From the NCBI GenBank assembly GCA_902597875.1, contig CACJZK010000005.1, positions 1 to 64,000 of the forward strand: a stretch of 64,000 nt of DNA, given 5' to 3'. Under the pieces are notes generated by a model that saw only the letters and a list, made by a program, of their open reading frames with translations, had not been told where the DNA came from and did no database searches. A program made the position numbers and the translations under genes. Source of the DNA: an uncultured Pelagibacteraceae bacterium (GTDB taxonomy: Bacteria > Pseudomonadota > Alphaproteobacteria > Pelagibacterales > Pelagibacteraceae). Below, one piece after another: positions 42,020-52,021 of the stretch (positions are counted from its first letter, which is position 1; every line of letters starts with the position of its first letter).

Positions 42020-44104
42020 ATGAGTATTAATATATTAAATAACTTAGCAGATTTTTTAAAAAAAAGAACCTTTGAGTTAGTTGGTTTATCACTTATTTTT
42101 TTGAGTGTTGTCCTTACTATTTCTTTTATAACTTATTCGCCTAATGATCCTTCATTTATATATGGCGATGAAAATACTTTAATAAAAAATTTTTTTGGCA
42201 TTTATGGGAGTCTCATTTCTGACTTCCTGTTGCAAAGTTTTGGTTTAATATCTTTTTTGTTGTTGGCCACGTTTATTTCTTGGGGATTTAAATTAATCGT
42301 TAAAAAACAAATAGAAAAAATAATTCTAAAAATGTTTTTTATCGTACTATACTTAATCTTTGGATGTACATATGTTTATACAGCTTACAATAAATCTTTT
42401 TGGTTAATAGATAATGGCAATTCAGGATTCTTGGGAGAAATAATTTATGTCTTCTTATACAAATATTTTCCAATTATTGAGAGTCAATATTCAAATATTT
42501 TTTTAATAATTTTTACTGTAATTTTCTTCCTTTTGGCTTCAGATATAAATATTAAAAATTTGATATATGGTTTTTTGAATTATTTAAAAAAATTATTTAT
42601 TAATAAGAAGCCAATAGAAATAGATGAAAATTTTATTGAAAAAAATACCAAAGAAATATCTTTGAATGAAGAAAAATCTCAGCAATCCTTTTTGTTTGAA
42701 AAATCTTCAATTGCTAATGAAAGAAAAAATAGTGAAAAATTTAAATTGCCATCAATTGAACTATTAAAAAAAAATATTTCCAAAACTAACTTAACAGATT
42801 TAAATAAAAATAGACCAACTGCTGATTTTATGGAAAAAATTTTATTAGATTTTGGAATAAATGGAAAAATTAAAAAAATTAACAATGGTCCAGTAGTTAG
42901 TTTGTATGAATTTGAACCAGCTCCAGGGATTAAAGTCTCAAAAATTGTGAACTTATCTGATGATTTAGCTAGAAACACAAGCTCAACTTCCGCTAGGGTT
43001 TCAGTAATACCAGGAAAAAATACTGTGGGCATAGAAATCCCTAATGAATTAAGAGAAAGTGTAAATCTTAGAGAAATTATATCTAACGAAAAGTTTCAAA
43101 AAAAAGATATTAAACTACCTATTGCTTTAGGAAAAAGTATATCTGGATCACCATTAATTGCCGATTTAACATCAATGCCCCACCTGCTAATTGCGGGGAC
43201 AACTGGATCTGGAAAATCAGTTTGTGTTAATACAATAATTACTTCTCTTTTATACAAATTAAATCCTGATATTTGTAAATTTATTTTGATTGATCCGAAA
43301 ATGTTAGAATTATCATCTTACGAAGGTATTCCTCATTTATTGACACCGGTAATTACTGATGCAAAAAAAGCTACTTCTGCCCTAGGCTGGACAGTAAAAG
43401 AAATGAACAATCGATATAAATTAATGAGCAAAGTTGGAGTTAGAAATATAGACGGATACAATTCTAAACATAAACTAAAAATGCCCTATATCATTGTTGT
43501 AGTTGATGAAATGTCTGATTTAATGCTCGTAGCTGGAAAAGAAATTGAAAATTATATTCAAAAATTATCACAAATGGCTCGAGCTGCTGGAATTCACATT
43601 ATTATGGCTACTCAAAGACCGAGTGTAGATGTTATTACTGGAACAATCAAAGCTAACTTTCCAACTAGAATTTCTTTTCAGGTAAGTTCTAAAATTGACA
43701 GCAGAACAATATTAGGTGAACAAGGTGCGGAACAACTTTTGGGTAAGGGAGATATGTTGTTTATGTCCTCAGCTAACAGAATAGTAAGAATTCATGGTCC
43801 TTATGTATCCGAAAATGAAATAGAGAAAATTTCAAGTGTTTTAAGAGCTCAAGGAGAACCTGAATATGTTGAAGATATAACGATAGAAAAGAATGAGAGT
43901 CTTGTACCAGAAAATGATGATGAAAAGGATGAGCTTTATTCTAGAGCACTTGAAATTATTAAATCAGAAGGAAAAGCATCTACAAGTTTTTTACAAAGAA
44001 AATTGCAAATTGGTTACAATAGAGCTGCTAGAATAATTGATATCATGGAGGAAAAAGGCATTGTTAGCAAAGCTAATCATGTGGGAAAAAGAGAGGTTCT
44101 TTAA
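42020..44104 (+). CDS. ftsK: DNA translocase FtsK
   Basis: A 694-residue FtsK with four N-terminal spans (about residues 20-175), a linker of about 100 residues, and the motor: Walker A GTTGSGKS at 393-400 (Lys399), Walker B IIVVVDEMSDLM, and GKGDMLFMSSA. The C-terminal winged-helix gamma domain contains SEGKASTSFLQRKLQIGYNRAARIID, which reads KOPS-like DNA signs. FtsK pumps chromosome ends to the septum and activates XerCD. The linker is much shorter than in E. coli (1329 residues total). Confidence 0.95.
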   Translation: MSINILNNLADFLKKRTFELVGLSLIFLSVVLTISFITYSPNDPSFIYGDENTLIKNFFGIYGSLISDFLLQSFGLISFLLLATFISWGFKLIVKKQIEKIILKMFFIVLYLIFGCTYVYTAYNKSFWLIDNGNSGFLGEIIYVFLYKYFPIIESQYSNIFLIIFTVIFFLLASDINIKNLIYGFLNYLKKLFINKKPIEIDENFIEKNTKEISLNEEKSQQSFLFEKSSIANERKNSEKFKLPSIELLKKNISKTNLTDLNKNRPTADFMEKILLDFGINGKIKKINNGPVVSLYEFEPAPGIKVSKIVNLSDDLARNTSSTSARVSVIPGKNTVGIEIPNELRESVNLREIISNEKFQKKDIKLPIALGKSISGSPLIADLTSMPHLLIAGTTGSGKSVCVNTIITSLLYKLNPDICKFILIDPKMLELSSYEGIPHLLTPVITDAKKATSALGWTVKEMNNRYKLMSKVGVRNIDGYNSKHKLKMPYIIVVVDEMSDLMLVAGKEIENYIQKLSQMARAAGIHIIMATQRPSVDVITGTIKANFPTRISFQVSSKIDSRTILGEQGAEQLLGKGDMLFMSSANRIVRIHGPYVSENEIEKISSVLRAQGEPEYVEDITIEKNESLVPENDDEKDELYSRALEIIKSEGKASTSFLQRKLQIGYNRAARIIDIMEEKGIVSKANHVGKREVL

Positions 44105-44110
44105 AAGATA

Positions 44111-44665
44111 TTGAACAAGAAAACTTTATATATCGCCTTTTTTTTATCTTTATTATTTCAAAGTTTTTTGTTTGCAAATGAAAAAGAAAAGATTTTAACA
44201 AAATTAATTAATACTAAGTCACTAGAATTTAATTTTGATCAAAAAACTAATGAAAAAAATGAAGAAGGAACTTGTTATCTCAATTTTCCCGGCTTGCTAA
44301 GATGTGAATATAACGATAGTAAAAAAAAACAGCTTATAATAAATAAATCAAGATTAGCAATTACACAAAAAAGATATAACAAAACTTTGTTTTACTCAGT
44401 AAAAAAATCACCTTTTATAAAAATTCTAAATAAAGATTTCCTAAAAGAACTTATAAGGACTAGTAATTTACAATATGTCAATAATCAAATAAAACTTACT
44501 GATTTGAGTGATACAGAGAAAATTACCATACTTTTTGATAAAAATAATTTTAATTTGGTTGGTTGGGAAATTACAGATCAATTTCAAAATAAAATTGTTT
44601 TTTTAATCAAAATACTTTCTGTAAATAAAAGTTATGATTTAAGTTTTTTTGAAATACCATCTTAA
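44111..44665 (+). CDS. lolA: Outer membrane lipoprotein carrier LolA
   Basis: A 184-residue protein with a signal peptide (MNKKTLYIAFFLSLLFQSFLFA) and a LolA fold: LEFNFDQKT, GTCYLNFPGLLRCEYN, and ITILFDKNNFNLVGWEITD-FQNK. It carries lipoproteins through the periplasm from LolCDE to LolB. The start is a TTG six bases after the ftsK stop; no ATG gives a complete signal peptide. The gene follows ftsK in many Alphaproteobacteria, which supports the call. Confidence 0.88.
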   Translation: MNKKTLYIAFFLSLLFQSFLFANEKEKILTKLINTKSLEFNFDQKTNEKNEEGTCYLNFPGLLRCEYNDSKKKQLIINKSRLAITQKRYNKTLFYSVKKSPFIKILNKDFLKELIRTSNLQYVNNQIKLTDLSDTEKITILFDKNNFNLVGWEITDQFQNKIVFLIKILSVNKSYDLSFFEIPS

Positions 44666-44666
44666 A

Positions 44667-45173
44667 TCAAGCAACAAAATCGATTTCCTCTTTTTTGAAA
44701 ATTTTAAAACCTTTTGTTTGATAATTGTTAAGTGCAAATTTGTGGTCTAAACTACATGTATGAACCCACATTCTGTCTGGTTTGAGATCAAATGAGGTTT
44801 TTATAGCATGCTTTAAAAGAATTGATCCAAATTTTTTTCCTCTAAATTTTTTTAAAATGCCAAGATTTATCAATTCTATTTCATTTTTTTCAGGGTGAAA
44901 CTCATATTCATAAAAACCAACAAGTTCATTATTATTTTTCATAACCCAAGTAGCCAAATTTTTATTAGAAATATATTTAAACCACTCTTTATCAGTCCAT
45001 ATTAACCTATCTCTCCAAAAGTGGTCTGCGCCTATCTCCTTGTAAAAATATTTATTAATTTCTAAATCTTTAGTTTTTACGAAAGAAATTTTAGATTGAT
45101 TTTTTGAATAAAAATCAAATATTTTTTTATCTTGAATTTTTATCTCTAAAAAATATCTTTGAACTTTTTGCAT
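44667..45173 (-). CDS. GNAT-family N-acetyltransferase
   Basis: A 168-residue acetyltransferase fold. The acetyl-CoA loop is LGILKKFRGKKFGSILLKHAI, the last part DRMWVHTCSLDHKFALNNYQTKGFKIFKKE, and the acceptor-side strand VMKNNNELVGFYEYEF. The substrate is unknown. It sits five bases after the HIT gene, in line with the his run. The family match is secure, the role is not. Confidence 0.84.
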   Translation of the reverse strand: MQKVQRYFLEIKIQDKKIFDFYSKNQSKISFVKTKDLEINKYFYKEIGADHFWRDRLIWTDKEWFKYISNKNLATWVMKNNNELVGFYEYEFHPEKNEIELINLGILKKFRGKKFGSILLKHAIKTSFDLKPDRMWVHTCSLDHKFALNNYQTKGFKIFKKEEIDFVA

Positions 45174-45178
45174 AATAG

Positions 45179-45541
45179 TTAATTCACCATTTTACCAATT
45201 TTTTCCCCGCCAAATATATGATAATGTAGATGAGGAACCTCTTGTCCTCCGTCTGATCCAATGTTTGATAAAACTCTATAACCATTGCTTTTATTTGATA
45301 TTTTTAATTTTGTGACTATCTCTAATATAGCTTTATTGAATGCTACTATTTCTTTATCAGTAGCTTTTTCATTAAAGTCATCTAAATCTACATATTCTCC
45401 TTTTGGAATAACTAGGACATGAATTTTTTTTTGTGGATTTATATCATAAAATGCTAATACAAAATCGTTCTCATAAACTTTTTTACAAGGTATTTCCCCT
45501 CTTAAAATTTTAGCGAAAATATTATTTTTATCATATGCCAT
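45179..45541 (-). CDS. HIT-family nucleotide-binding protein (HinT-like)
   Basis: A 120-residue HIT protein. The histidine triad HLHYHIFGG has His104, His106 and His108. N-terminal segments NIFAKILRGEIPCKKVYEND, FYDINPQKKIHVLVIPK and the GSDGGQEVPHLH region are the usual HinT parts. HinT enzymes hydrolyse nucleotide phosphoramidates such as AMP-lysine. It is adjacent to hisE and is probably cotranscribed with the his genes. This linkage is common in the class. Confidence 0.92.
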   Translation of the reverse strand: MAYDKNNIFAKILRGEIPCKKVYENDFVLAFYDINPQKKIHVLVIPKGEYVDLDDFNEKATDKEIVAFNKAILEIVTKLKISNKSNGYRVLSNIGSDGGQEVPHLHYHIFGGEKIGKMVN

Positions 45542-45814
45542 TTATTTTTTTCTTCTTTTAAGTTCAGACATCACATCTTCGATTTTTACATTATTAGCTT
45601 CTAAGTAAACCATTAGATGATACATTACGTCGGCAGCTTCGTGAACTTTGTTTGTACCTTTTTCCACAGCTTCTATGAGTTCCGCAATCTCCTCTTTTAC
45701 TTTACTTAAATTTAGATTTTTATCTTTTAACAATTTATAAGTGTAAGAATCCTCTGATTTAGAGATTTTTCTCTCTCTTATTAATGAAATCAAATCTTCT
45801 AGAGTTTTTAGCAT
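45542..45814 (-). CDS. hisE: Phosphoribosyl-ATP pyrophosphatase
   Basis: From ATG at 45814 HisE has 90 residues. An in-frame ATG at 45883 would add 23 residues that overlap hisF by 68 bases and lack family likeness, so I prefer the shorter form. The MazG-type helix bundle shows SYTYKLL, KEEIAELIEAVEKG and EAADVMYHLMVYLEANNV, including the metal-binding Glu and Asp. HisE removes pyrophosphate from phosphoribosyl-ATP in histidine synthesis. The start is one base from the hisF stop. Confidence 0.93.
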   Translation of the reverse strand: MLKTLEDLISLIRERKISKSEDSYTYKLLKDKNLNLSKVKEEIAELIEAVEKGTNKVHEAADVMYHLMVYLEANNVKIEDVMSELKRRKK

Positions 45815-45815
45815 A

Positions 45816-46577
45816 TTAGCTTCTAACAGGTATTCCTTTTGAGTCCAAATATTCCTTTGCTTCTTTAATAGAATATTTTCCATAGTGAAATATTGATGCT
45901 GCCAACAAAGCGCTAGCTTTACCCAATTTTACTCCATCAACCAAATGATCTAGGTTTCCCACTCCTCCAGAAGCAATAACTGGAATATTTGTACTTTCAG
46001 TAATAGCTTTTAAAAGATCAATATCATAACCAGATTTAGTGCCATCTCTATCCATCGAGGTTAGCAGAATTTCACCCGCTCCATTAGTTTCTATTTGTTT
46101 AGCAAATTCAACAGCATCGATTCCTGTTTGATTTCTTCCACCGTGTGTAAACACTTCCCATTTTTTATCTGAAATTTTTTTGGCATCGATTGCTACAACA
46201 ATGCATTGGGATCCAAATTTTTTAGACGCTTCTTTCACAAAATCAACATTTTTAACAGCTGCAGTATTAATAGAAACTTTATCTGCTCCGGCTAACAATA
46301 GATCTGTAATATTTTGAATAGTTCTAACACCACCTCCAACTGTTAAAGGAACAAAACACTCTTTTGCAGACTTTCTTACTATATCAATTATAGTATCTCT
46401 ATTTTCGTTTGATGCAGTTATATCTAGGAAACAAATTTCATCTGCGCCGCCATCACTGTAAATTTTAGCTTGTTCTACTGGGTCACCAGCATCTTTTAAT
46501 TCAACAAAGTTAATACCTTTAACGACTCTTCCATTTTTAACATCAAGACAAGGTATAATTCTATTTTTAAGCATCAA
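45816..46577 (-). CDS. hisF: Imidazole glycerol phosphate synthase, cyclase subunit
   Basis: A 253-residue TIM barrel that uses ammonia from HisH to form imidazole-glycerol phosphate and AICAR. Catalytic Asp12 is in [15 protein letters not shown] and Asp131 in [16 protein letters not shown] and [16 protein letters not shown] are phosphate-site segments. It overlaps hisA by eleven bases; the first Met is doubled (MM), so start M2 is also possible. AICAR made here can re-enter the purine path through purH, present in this window. Confidence 0.95.
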   Translation of the reverse strand: MMLKNRIIPCLDVKNGRVVKGINFVELKDAGDPVEQAKIYSDGGADEICFLDITASNENRDTIIDIVRKSAKECFVPLTVGGGVRTIQNITDLLLAGADKVSINTAAVKNVDFVKEASKKFGSQCIVVAIDAKKISDKKWEVFTHGGRNQTGIDAVEFAKQIETNGAGEILLTSMDRDGTKSGYDIDLLKAITESTNIPVIASGGVGNLDHLVDGVKLGKASALLAASIFHYGKYSIKEAKEYLDSKGIPVRS

Positions 46578-47292
46578 TCTCCTTTGCTAACTCATCAAGT
46601 TTAATATCGCCATCATAAATAGCTTTACCGACAATAATGCCTTCAATTTTTTTATTATTTAAACCTTTCGCTCTCTTAATATCTTTTATTGAGGAAACTC
46701 CACCTGAAATGACGATTGGACAATTGGAAATTTTTGTAATTTCTACTGTTTCTTCATAGTTGGGACTATTTTTCATTCCGTCTCTATTTATATCTGTAAA
46801 AATAATTCTGCTAACACCAAAATCATTCACCTCTTTAAGGTAATCTTTAGTTTTGATACTTAAATTTTCTTTCCAGCCAGATACTGAAAGACTTCCATCC
46901 TTTGCGTCTAATCCTAAGGCAATTTTATTGTTAAACTCTTCACATGCTTCTTTTAAAAATTCTTTATTTTTAATTGCTCCGCTACCTAAAATCACTTTCT
47001 CTACTCCTGCTTCGATATATTGATTAACGCTTTCTATGTTTCTCACACCACCACCTACCTCAATTTTTAAATCATATTTACTTACTATTTCCTTAATAAT
47101 ATCTAAATTCACTGTTTTGCCAGTTAAAGCACCGTCTAAGTCAACAATGTGTAAATTCTTGAAACCATGATCTTTAAATTTTGCTGCTTGATCAACTGGT
47201 GAAGTCCTATATACAGTTTTATTTTCAAAATCTCCCTTTATTAATCTTACACATTTCTTATCCTTAATATCTATGGCAGGAAATATCTTCAT
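46567..47292 (-). CDS. hisA: Phosphoribosylformimino-5-aminoimidazole carboxamide ribotide isomerase
   Basis: A 241-residue TIM barrel that isomerises ProFAR to PRFAR. Catalytic residues are Asp8 in [14 protein letters not shown] and Asp129 in [27 protein letters not shown] and [11 protein letters not shown] form the phosphate sites. It overlaps hisH by one base and hisF by eleven. The gene order hisB-H-A-F-E follows the pathway and matches other Alphaproteobacteria. Confidence 0.95.
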   Translation of the reverse strand: MKIFPAIDIKDKKCVRLIKGDFENKTVYRTSPVDQAAKFKDHGFKNLHIVDLDGALTGKTVNLDIIKEIVSKYDLKIEVGGGVRNIESVNQYIEAGVEKVILGSGAIKNKEFLKEACEEFNNKIALGLDAKDGSLSVSGWKENLSIKTKDYLKEVNDFGVSRIIFTDINRDGMKNSPNYEETVEITKISNCPIVISGGVSSIKDIKRAKGLNNKKIEGIIVGKAIYDGDIKLDELAKEIDA

Positions 47293-47921
47293 TATAATTT
47301 CACAAAGTTATCAATTATTTTTAATCCAATTTTGTCACTCTTTTCTGGGTGAAATTGAGTTCCAAATAGGTTTTCTTTTTCAACAGAACAAACAATTTTT
47401 GATGAATAGTCTGTTGTGGCTGAAATGACTGATTTGTCTTCAGGAATAAATTCATAACTGTGTACGAAATACATGTGAGATTTATTTTTTATGTCCTTAA
47501 ATATTTTGCTTTCCTTTTGTATTTCAATTTCATTCCAACCAATGTGTGGAAGTTTAAATTTTCCTTTTTGATTATTTATTTTAGAAACTTTTCCTGAAAT
47601 CCAACCCAGTCCTTTTGTTTCTGCCTCTTCATAACCTACGTCAGCAAACATTTGTAACCCAACACAAATTCCTAATAAAGGTTTCTTTTTTGTAATTGCA
47701 AATTCTTTAAGCGCATCAACTAATCCGCTAATGTTGTTTAGTGAGTCAACACAGCTTTTAAATGATCCTTGTCCAGGCAAAACAATCTTATCGCTGGATT
47801 TAATTTTCTTAACATCTGAAGTTACCTCTAGATTAACTTTACCTCTAGCCACTTCTGTGAAAGAGTTAATGACTGAGCTTATATTGCCAGATTGATAGTC
47901 AACAATTGTGACGTTCATCAA
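47292..47921 (-). CDS. hisH: Imidazole glycerol phosphate synthase, glutaminase subunit
   Basis: A 209-residue class I glutamine amidotransferase. The triad is Cys86 in LLGICVGLQMF, His191 and Glu193 in FHPEKS. It makes ammonia from glutamine and passes it to HisF through the interface. The opening VTIVDYQSGNI and KIVLPGQGSF are family features. It overlaps hisA by one base and lies two bases after hisB. Confidence 0.94.
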   Translation of the reverse strand: MMNVTIVDYQSGNISSVINSFTEVARGKVNLEVTSDVKKIKSSDKIVLPGQGSFKSCVDSLNNISGLVDALKEFAITKKKPLLGICVGLQMFADVGYEEAETKGLGWISGKVSKINNQKGKFKLPHIGWNEIEIQKESKIFKDIKNKSHMYFVHSYEFIPEDKSVISATTDYSSKIVCSVEKENLFGTQFHPEKSDKIGLKIIDNFVKL

Positions 47922-47923
47922 AT

Positions 47924-48526
47924 TTAAATAGAGCCTTTTGTCGAAGGTATTGAATTTTTAATTCTTTTGTCTATCGCTAAAGCATCTTTTAATGATCTAG
48001 CTAAACCTTTATAACAAGACTCAATTTTGTGATGGCTATTGTCACCATATATATTTTCAACATGTAAAGTTATTCCTGCTGATTGAGAAAATGCTTGGAA
48101 CCATTCTTTAAATAATTCAGTATCCATTTCCCCTAATTTTTCTACAGGTAAATCTACTTTCCAAATTAAATAGGGTCTGTTGGATATATCAATTGAAACT
48201 CGGCTTAGCGTTTCGTCCATTGGTATCATTGTAGAAGCATATCTTGTAATGCCTTTGCGGTTGCCTGCAGCCTTTTTTATGGCTTCGCCTATAGCAATAC
48301 CAGTATCTTCAGTAGTATGGTGCAAATCAATATGCGTATCTCCTTTAGCATTGACTTCTAAATCTATTAAAGAGTGTTTAGATAGTTGTTCTAACATGTG
48401 ATCTAAAAAACCAACGCCTGTTTTAATTTTATACTTCCCCTTACCATCTAAATTGACTGATACAGAAATATTGGTTTCTTTGGTTTTTCTGGAGATTTTA
48501 GCTTTTCTTTTCATAAACTGCTTCAA
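47924..48526 (-). CDS. hisB: Imidazoleglycerol-phosphate dehydratase
   Basis: A 200-residue monofunctional HisB. The manganese-binding histidines sit in [27 protein letters not shown] and GDNSHHKIE, the standard repeats. It dehydrates imidazole-glycerol phosphate. A start four codons later (MKRKAK, ATG at 48514) is equally likely. There is no fused phosphatase domain. It is divergent from hslV, with the shared promoter region lying in the short gap before 48611. Confidence 0.94.
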   Translation of the reverse strand: MKQFMKRKAKISRKTKETNISVSVNLDGKGKYKIKTGVGFLDHMLEQLSKHSLIDLEVNAKGDTHIDLHHTTEDTGIAIGEAIKKAAGNRKGITRYASTMIPMDETLSRVSIDISNRPYLIWKVDLPVEKLGEMDTELFKEWFQAFSQSAGITLHVENIYGDNSHHKIESCYKGLARSLKDALAIDKRIKNSIPSTKGSI

Positions 48527-48610
48527 AATGTATATATTTAAATGCGATTTATATCAATAAACCCTAAAATATCTATTGAAGAAATAGAATTAATCTCCAC
48601 ATACAATACT

Positions 48611-49150
48611 ATGAATACAGCTGAAAAATGGCATGGCACTACAATTGTACTACTTAGAAAAAACAACGAAACTGTTGTTGCTGGAGATGGCCAAGTGAGT
48701 CTTGGTAATACCGTCCTAAAAAGCAAAGCTAAAAAAGTTCGAAAAATTGAAAAAAGAGGTGTAATTGCAGGTTTTGCAGGTTCAACTGCGGACGCTTTGA
48801 CCCTATTCGAAAGATTAGAGGCTAAACTGGAAAAACATGCCGGTAATCTTCCTAGAGCAGCCGTAGAACTTGCAAAAGATTGGCGTAGTGACAAATTCTT
48901 GAGAAGACTTGAAGCTTTAATGGCAGTAGCTGATAAAGAAAATAGTTTTATAATTTCAGGCACTGGTGATGTTCTAGAACCGGAAGACGGAATTATTGGT
49001 ATCGGTTCAGGTGGAAATTATGCTTTAGCTGCAGCAAAGGTATTAATGGAGTCAGACTTAAAAGCAGAGGAGATAGCAAAAAAATCTATTAAAGTTGCCT
49101 CTGATATATGTGTATTTACTAACAACAATGTAACAATTGAAAAACTTTAA
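48611..49150 (+). CDS. hslV: ATP-dependent protease peptidase subunit HslV
   Basis: HslV is the proteolytic dodecamer of HslUV. I use ATG at 48611, giving [15 protein letters not shown]; an in-frame start at 48542 would add 23 residues not seen in the family. The nucleophile should be the first Thr of TTIV, so a nine-residue propeptide must be removed. Other segments are [31 protein letters not shown] and [11 protein letters not shown]. The next gene, hslU, follows by two bases. Confidence 0.93.
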   Translation: MNTAEKWHGTTIVLLRKNNETVVAGDGQVSLGNTVLKSKAKKVRKIEKRGVIAGFAGSTADALTLFERLEAKLEKHAGNLPRAAVELAKDWRSDKFLRRLEALMAVADKENSFIISGTGDVLEPEDGIIGIGSGGNYALAAAKVLMESDLKAEEIAKKSIKVASDICVFTNNNVTIEKL

Positions 49151-49152
49151 TT

Positions 49153-50532
49153 ATGTCAGGTGCAAAAAAAGTAACAAATTTAAATTTAATTAAGGATAAA
49201 AAAAATAAAACAGAGTCTAGAGTAAGCGCTCTTTCTCCTAGAGAAATTGTTTCTGAATTAGACAGATATGTAATAGGTCAAAAAGAAGCTAAAAAAGCTG
49301 TTGCGGTAGCTTTGAGAAATAGATGGAGAAGGCAAGCATTAACTAGTGATATGAAAGAAGAAGTTTTGCCTAAAAATATTCTTATGATTGGGCCAACTGG
49401 AGTGGGCAAAACAGAAATTTCTAGAAGACTTTCTAAACTGGCTGAAGCTCCTTTTATAAAAGTTGAAGCAACAAGATTTACAGAAGTAGGCTATGTAGGA
49501 AGAGACGTTGAACAAATTATAAGAGATTTAATTGAAATAGCTATAGCTATGGAAAGAGAAAAGAAAAGAAAAGAAGTAAACGCTAAAGCACAACTTGCAG
49601 CTGAAGAAAAGGTTTTAGATGCCCTAGTTGGAAACAAAGCAAGTGTGGCTACGAGAGAAAGTTTTAGGAAAAGATTAAGAAATGGAGATCTCGATAACAA
49701 TGAGATAGAGATAGAAGTAAATAATACAAATCCAAACATGCAAAGTTTCGAAATACCCGGCATGCCTGGAGCAAACGTAGGTATGGTAAATATCGGTGAA
49801 ATTTTAGGTAAATCTATGGGAAATAAGAAAGGTAAGAAAAAAAAGATGAGCGTAAAGGAATCTCATAATATTTTAGTCGCTCAAGAATCAGATAAAATGA
49901 TCGAAGAAGATAAAATTATTAAAGAGGCAAAGAAGTATACAGAAGAAAATGGAATTGTATTTCTAGATGAAATAGATAAAGTGTCTGCAAGAGGAGATAG
50001 AGTTGGTGGTGATGTTTCTAGAGAAGGTGTGCAAAGAGATTTGTTACCTTTGATTGAAGGAACAACTGTAAGTACAAAACATGGGCCAATAAAAACTGAT
50101 CATATATTATTTATTGCATCAGGGGCATTTCAGCTCGCAAAACCATCTGATCTTTTACCAGAATTACAGGGAAGATTGCCGATTAGAGTTGAGTTAAGCG
50201 CTTTGAACGAAGATGATTTTAAAAGAATTTTAAAGGAACCTGATAATAGTTTAATTAAACAATATAAAGCCTTGTTAAAAACTGAAAACGTTGATTTAGA
50301 ATTTACTGACGATGGTATTGAAATGCTAGCCAAACTATCAGCAGAAGTTAATTCATCAGTGGAAAATATAGGTGCTAGAAGATTACATACTATTATTGAA
50401 AAAGTTCTTGATGATATAAGTTTTAACGCTTCAGATAAATCAGGTGAAAAAATCATAGTTGACAAAGGTTTTGTTCAGAAAAATTTAGGAAATCTCGTTA
50501 AAGATACTGATCTATCTAAGTTTATTTTGTAA
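49153..50532 (+). CDS. hslU: ATP-dependent protease ATPase subunit HslU
   Basis: A 459-residue AAA+ unfoldase of the HslUV protease. Walker A is GPTGVGKT (80-87) and Walker [11 protein letters not shown]. The intermediate domain (about residues 120-250) is lysine-rich with GKKKKM, and the sensor segment is [12 protein letters not shown]. The C-terminus ends FIL, which docks into HslV. It is cotranscribed with hslV (two-base gap). The gene ends eleven bases inside the convergent Smr gene. Confidence 0.95.
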   Translation: MSGAKKVTNLNLIKDKKNKTESRVSALSPREIVSELDRYVIGQKEAKKAVAVALRNRWRRQALTSDMKEEVLPKNILMIGPTGVGKTEISRRLSKLAEAPFIKVEATRFTEVGYVGRDVEQIIRDLIEIAIAMEREKKRKEVNAKAQLAAEEKVLDALVGNKASVATRESFRKRLRNGDLDNNEIEIEVNNTNPNMQSFEIPGMPGANVGMVNIGEILGKSMGNKKGKKKKMSVKESHNILVAQESDKMIEEDKIIKEAKKYTEENGIVFLDEIDKVSARGDRVGGDVSREGVQRDLLPLIEGTTVSTKHGPIKTDHILFIASGAFQLAKPSDLLPELQGRLPIRVELSALNEDDFKRILKEPDNSLIKQYKALLKTENVDLEFTDDGIEMLAKLSAEVNSSVENIGARRLHTIIEKVLDDISFNASDKSGEKIIVDKGFVQKNLGNLVKDTDLSKFIL

Positions 50533-50944
50533 ACTTTAATTTAATTATAATTGCACCACCACCACCATCTTGCTTATTTGCAGTATATATTTTTTTTACT
50601 TTTTTACTTAGTTCTTCATTAGAATTTATATATTCTGGTATTGAATATCTTAGTTTGCTTAAATCTTCAGAAATATAAACATCATTCTCAGTTTTTGAAT
50701 GAATTCCTTTCCCGGTTATTAACAAAATTTCATTATATTTTTTTTCCCAGCAGGATAATATAATGTTTCTAACTTTCTCATTAGCGTCTGTTAATTTATA
50801 ACCATGTAAATCAAATTTAAATCTTGTGAATTCTTTTGGAGATTTTTGGGCATTTATATCTTTATCAAATACATCTTTTGGGTTTTTAATATATTCTTCC
50901 CAATTTTTTATATCTAATTTAGAAGTATTAATTTTTTTTTTCAC
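50522..50944 (-). CDS. Smr-domain protein
   Basis: A 140-residue protein with a C-terminal Smr domain: [30 protein letters not shown] and a closing [11 protein letters not shown]. Smr domains are endonuclease folds; stand-alone SmrB-type proteins rescue collided ribosomes in E. coli. The N-terminal 50 residues are polar. It overlaps the Tim44-like gene upstream by four bases and hslU by eleven. Confidence 0.87.
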   Translation of the reverse strand: MKKKINTSKLDIKNWEEYIKNPKDVFDKDINAQKSPKEFTRFKFDLHGYKLTDANEKVRNIILSCWEKKYNEILLITGKGIHSKTENDVYISEDLSKLRYSIPEYINSNEELSKKVKKIYTANKQDGGGGAIIIKLKFTK

Positions 50945-51555
50945 TTATTAACAATTTCACACAAATACCAGTTTGGGTTTTTGCTGAAAATGTTTTTTGA
51001 AAATTTCCAATAGTCTGTGACTGTCTTGATTTTGTCTGGATTGCCCTCAACAACTTTATTCTCTTTATCTTTTTTAACTGAAATAATTTCAGATACAAAT
51101 TTTACTGTTGCATAAAATTCATTTTTTATTTTCTCAAATTTTTCAAGTTTTGACTCTTTCATTCCTACAAATGTTAATTCCGACTTTATATTATTTTTAT
51201 TTCTTTGTTGAATCGCTTGTTCAAAATTTACGGACATTTGTTTGCTTAATAACGTGTCTAGCTTCTTTTGATCTCCCTTAGCAAACGCTGTTATAATACT
51301 CTCATATGCAATTTCAGCACCTTTTAGAAATTCTTCTTTTTGAGACCCTTCTAGTCCAGTTTCTTTAATTTTTTCTGGTGAAACTTTTTCTTTGATAAAT
51401 TCAAAATTTTTTTGCATTTTTTTATCAAAGGTACTAAAAGTTTTATCTTGATGGCCAGTTTTTCTTCCCAGAATGTTTCTTAGTCTAAGAATTATAAAAC
51501 CAGCTATCATAGCTAGTAAAATTATATCGATATAACCAAAATTATTACTCATCAT
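50941..51555 (-). CDS. Tim44-like domain protein (TimA)
   Basis: A 204-residue protein with one N-terminal span (residues 8-24), a polar linker and a C-terminal Tim44-like domain: FLKGAEIAYESIITAFAKGDQKKLDTLLSK, and a final YWKFSKNIF--NPNWYLCEI. The mitochondrial Tim44 is its relative, and bacterial forms are proposed to work in membrane protein traffic. It is divergent from fxsA across 40 bases. The doubled Met leaves the true start one codon uncertain. Confidence 0.86.
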   Translation of the reverse strand: MMSNNFGYIDIILLAMIAGFIILRLRNILGRKTGHQDKTFSTFDKKMQKNFEFIKEKVSPEKIKETGLEGSQKEEFLKGAEIAYESIITAFAKGDQKKLDTLLSKQMSVNFEQAIQQRNKNNIKSELTFVGMKESKLEKFEKIKNEFYATVKFVSEIISVKKDKENKVVEGNPDKIKTVTDYWKFSKNIFSKNPNWYLCEIVNK

Positions 51556-51595
51556 TGATAAATATACATTAATAATATATTTTTGTAATAGACAA

Positions 51596-52021
51596 ATGAA
51601 CTCATTATTGCTGATTATTGTTGGGGTGCCAATATTGGAAATATTGGTAATGATTAAGATTGGTCAGCAAATAGGAGCTATAAATACAGTCTTGCTAATT
51701 TTTTTAACGGCTATAATCGGTGTTTATTATGCAAAAATCGAGGGTTTAAACACAATTAAATCTGGGGTTATTAACTTATATCAAAATAAAGCGCCGGTTT
51801 ACGAAATGATATCTGGTGCTTCAATTGCTATGGCAGCAGTATTTTTAATAATCCCTGGATTTATCACAGACGCTGTAGGATTTTTATTATTATTACCTTT
51901 TACAAGAAAAATTATAATCAGTTTTTTGTTTAAAAAAAAATATGAAAAACAAAAAAAAGATGAAAATGAAGTTATAGAAGCTGAGATAATAGAAGAAAAA
52001 AAAGATAAAAATGAATTATAA
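51596..52021 (+). CDS. fxsA: FxsA family membrane protein
   Basis: A 141-residue protein with three hydrophobic segments, including LLIIVGVPILEILVMIKIGQQIGAINTVLLIF and the conserved GLLLIIPGFITDAVGFLLLLPFTR stretch, and a charged tail rich in Glu and Lys. FxsA is best known for lessening F-plasmid exclusion of phage T7 in E. coli. Its cellular role is unknown. It overlaps secB by eleven bases, so the two genes are coupled. The 30-residue acidic tail is cytoplasmic. Confidence 0.88.
   Translation: MNSLLLIIVGVPILEILVMIKIGQQIGAINTVLLIFLTAIIGVYYAKIEGLNTIKSGVINLYQNKAPVYEMISGASIAMAAVFLIIPGFITDAVGFLLLLPFTRKIIISFLFKKKYEKQKKDENEVIEAEIIEEKKDKNEL

Noticed and set aside
48538-48963. 142-codon open frame on the minus strand over hslV
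   Set aside because: It lies wholly inside the well-supported hslV gene on the other strand, with Ser/Leu-rich composition typical of an antisense shadow.
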